Source of the DNA: Corbicula japonica
Lineage: Eukaryota; Mollusca; Bivalvia; Venerida; Cyrenidae
DNA: 64,000 bases
Direction: 5' to 3'
NCBI GenBank assembly: GCA_038501625.1
Contig: JAZAYU010000004.1
Location: 17,192,957-17,256,956 of the forward strand
A program made the position numbers and the translations under genes. The notes beneath the pieces were generated by a model, which was not told where the DNA came from, made no database searches, and was given only the letters and a program-made list of their open reading frames with translations. This document shows positions 62,315 through 64,000 of the stretch, piece after piece; position 1 is the first letter of the stretch; every line of letters begins with the position of its first letter.

Positions 62315-62391
62315 ATTTAAATATTTCCACTAAAAATGGTTTCATCACTACTGTAATGTATGAAAAAAAATGATTTTTTTTAATATTGTAG

Positions 62392-62870
62392 TTTGTTTTG
62401 TTTTTTTCATTTTTAGACTGTGATAACTGTCATCGTGTTCTTGCTGAATTGCATAATCTCTTTTTCTTCTCTAATTTTTGACTGTGCAGAGAGGCTATCT
62501 GTTTGTTCTGGAAGTGGACATTCCTAAAATGCACCTTTCACTTTTTTTACAGAGCGAGAAAGAGCAAACGTTTGAAATATGATTATTTGCCAGCACAAAT
62601 GACTGATGAAAACGACAGCTACAATTAGGAATAGCAAGTAACAAATCACATTTGTAAGGACATATTTTGTCATATGGAAAATGATTGTACAGATAAGAAC
62701 ATGACCAATTTCTATGGGGCATTGGCAATAATTTTTATGCAAAATTAAAAACATTTTGGGCACTTTTTTGACAAAAAATCCAATGGTTCTTAAATTCTCC
62801 AGTAATCAGTGGAATTTTGGGGCATCAACAACACTGACTCACAATTGCTTCGGTGTTAAAGTTAAATGAC
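62392..62870. other. Non-coding stretch
   Basis: Possibly more of the Penelope-like element's 3' part (GATTTTTTTTAATATTGTAG) at the start. Nothing else was recognised. Confidence 0.3.
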
Positions 62871-62874
62871 AAAC

Positions 62875-64000
62875 AAGAGGGTCCATGGGACCCTGGGTCG
62901 CTCACCTGCTAACATCTGTTCAATGGTTCGGACAAAAATTAAGACCACTAGAGTGCAGACAAGCTTTTTCTAAAATTTGACCTAGTGACCTAGATTTCAA
63001 GGTCACATGACCCAGTTTCGAACTTGACTTAAACATTCTGACCAAGTTTGAAGAAGATCACATCAAAATTAAGACCGCTAGAGTGCATACAAGCTTTTTC
63101 TATAATTTGACCTAGTGACCTAAATTTCAAGGCTACATGACCCAGTTTCGAACATGACCTAGATATTATTGGGATAAACATTCTGACCAAGTTTGAAGAA
63201 GATCTGACCAAAATAACGATCCCTAGAGTGCGGACAAGCTTTTTCTACAATTTGACCTAGTGACCTAGATTTCAAGGTCACATGACCCAGTTTCGAACTA
63301 GACCTAGATATCATTGGGATAAACATTCTGACCAAGTTTGAAGAAGATCGGACCAAAATTACGACCACTAGAGTGCGGACAAGCTATTTCTAAAATTTGA
63401 CCTAGTGACATAGATTTCAAGGTCACATGACCCAGTTTCGAACTAGACGTAGATATCATTGATATAAACATTCTGACCAAGTTTAAAGAAGAACATACCA
63501 ATATTACAACCCCTAGAGTGCAGACAAGCTTTTTCTTGAATTTGACCTAGTGACCTGGATTTCAAGGTCACATGACCCAGTTACGAACTTGACCTAGATA
63601 TCATTAAGATAAACATTCTGTTCAAGTTTAAAGAAGATTGCACTATAATTAAGACTGCTAGAGTGTGGACAAGCTTTTTCTACAATTTGACCCAGTGACC
63701 AAGATTTCAAGGTCATAAGACCCAGTTTCGAACTTGACCTAGATATCACTGAGATAAACATTCTGACCAAGTTTGAAGAAGATCGCATCAAAATTAAGAC
63801 CGCAAGAGTGCGGTCAAGCTTTTTCTATAATTTGACCTAGTGACCTAGATTTCTAGGTCACATGACCCAGTTTCGAACATGACCTAGATATTATTGGGAT
63901 AAACATCCTGACCAAGTTTGAAGAAGATCTGACCAAAATTATGAACATTAGAGTGCAGACAAGCTTTTTCTATAATTTGACATAGTGACCTAGATTTCTA
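62875..64000 (+). repeat. 145 bp tandem array running off the window
   Basis: It is introduced by ACAAGAGGGTCCATGGGACCCTGGGTCGCTC. CCTAGTGACC then recurs at 62,981, 63,111, 63,256, 63,401, 63,546, 63,691, 63,836 and 63,981; after the first, shorter unit the spacing is exactly 145 bp. Each unit contains GACCTAGTGACCTAGATTTC, TCAAGGTCACATGACCCAG and CTGACCAAGTTTGAAGAAGA. The five overlapping minus-strand frames are shadows of the repeat (KLGHVTLKSRSLGQI...). The end lies beyond the window. Confidence 0.9.

Larger units (their letters stand above)
60821..62391 (+). pseudogene. Penelope-like reverse transcriptase fragment, split by hAT
   Basis: The frames read YDNNTLWTCQELTESLNVFY, then IYKPIIGMPMGTNCVSVVADL, then RYIDDSLNIYHKKF and KLANFLDLN up to 61,192. 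They continue after the insert with ISTKNGFITTVMYEKK (from 62,323). GMPMGTN...ADL, YIDD (catalytic) and LDLN.S..NG are what I know from Penelope-like element reverse transcriptases. Several stops and shifts are present, and only about 180 residues of the enzyme remain. The hAT element lies exactly in the codons for LDLN. Confidence 0.7.

Noticed and set aside
63029..63791. Five minus-strand frames of 60-70 codons with KLGHVTLKSRSLGQI
   Set aside because: They are periodic shadows of the 145 bp tandem array; the period is not due to a protein repeat.

Overview
The window is animal nuclear DNA. Its genes are split by GT/AG introns, most of it is non-coding, and it is packed with small DNA transposons and retroelement fragments. 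Three short-period repeat types (about 145 bp arrays with GTGACCTTGACC cores, TTAA-flanked inverted repeats carrying GATCCAGATCAGCCGGCACAT, and arrays introduced by GAGGGTCCATGGGACCCTGGGTCGC-like sequence) are ones I associate with bivalve mollusc genomes. A bivalve, possibly a venerid clam, is my inference. Nothing here is bacterial.

Positions 1-12,972 are a head-to-tail array of a tyrosine-recombinase transposon of the Crypton type. The unit is 3,457-3,458 bp and there are three complete copies (B, C, D) plus the end of a fourth (A). The 458-residue recombinase is encoded in three exons whose splice phases match exactly. Copy A is cut by a 754 bp non-autonomous Helitron. Copy B has a stop at codon 16. 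Copies C and D are intact and encode identical proteins. Units are separated by a 140 bp near-perfect palindrome, and ATAACC occurs once at each junction. A 985 bp relative with homologous ends lies inverted at 33,580-34,564. It shows ATAACC/GGTTAT at both edges, which suggests the recombination site.

Positions 12,973-23,100 hold no gene that I can support, only repeats: a GTGACCTTGAC family, small palindromic elements and a 40 bp minisatellite grown inside one of them.

Positions 23,118-46,437 (minus strand) hold one host gene, assembled here from nine exons (618 residues): signal peptide, cysteine-rich ectodomain, Pro/Thr/Ser-rich stalk, one membrane span, and a cytoplasmic tail with a DYKKL sorting motif. 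It resembles the TGN38/TGOLN2 and KCT2 family. Exons 2-7 are all phase 1-1. Its introns carry many transposons: piggyBac-like, pogo-like and hAT-like elements, the Crypton derivative, a tRNA-derived SINE, and a 2.7 kb element containing a seven-unit array with perfect DR1 nuclear-receptor motifs.

Positions 46,550-64,000 hold a fold-back element just upstream of that gene, a CGT-rich element of unknown type, a possible small three-exon plus-strand gene (50,288-51,324), and a broken LINE on the minus strand (51,474-57,600; ORF1 with SGNH esterase and CCHC knuckle, ORF2 with endonuclease and reverse transcriptase). Further on is a Penelope-like reverse transcriptase fragment split by a hAT element with a perfect 8 bp target duplication, then a 145 bp tandem array that runs off the window.
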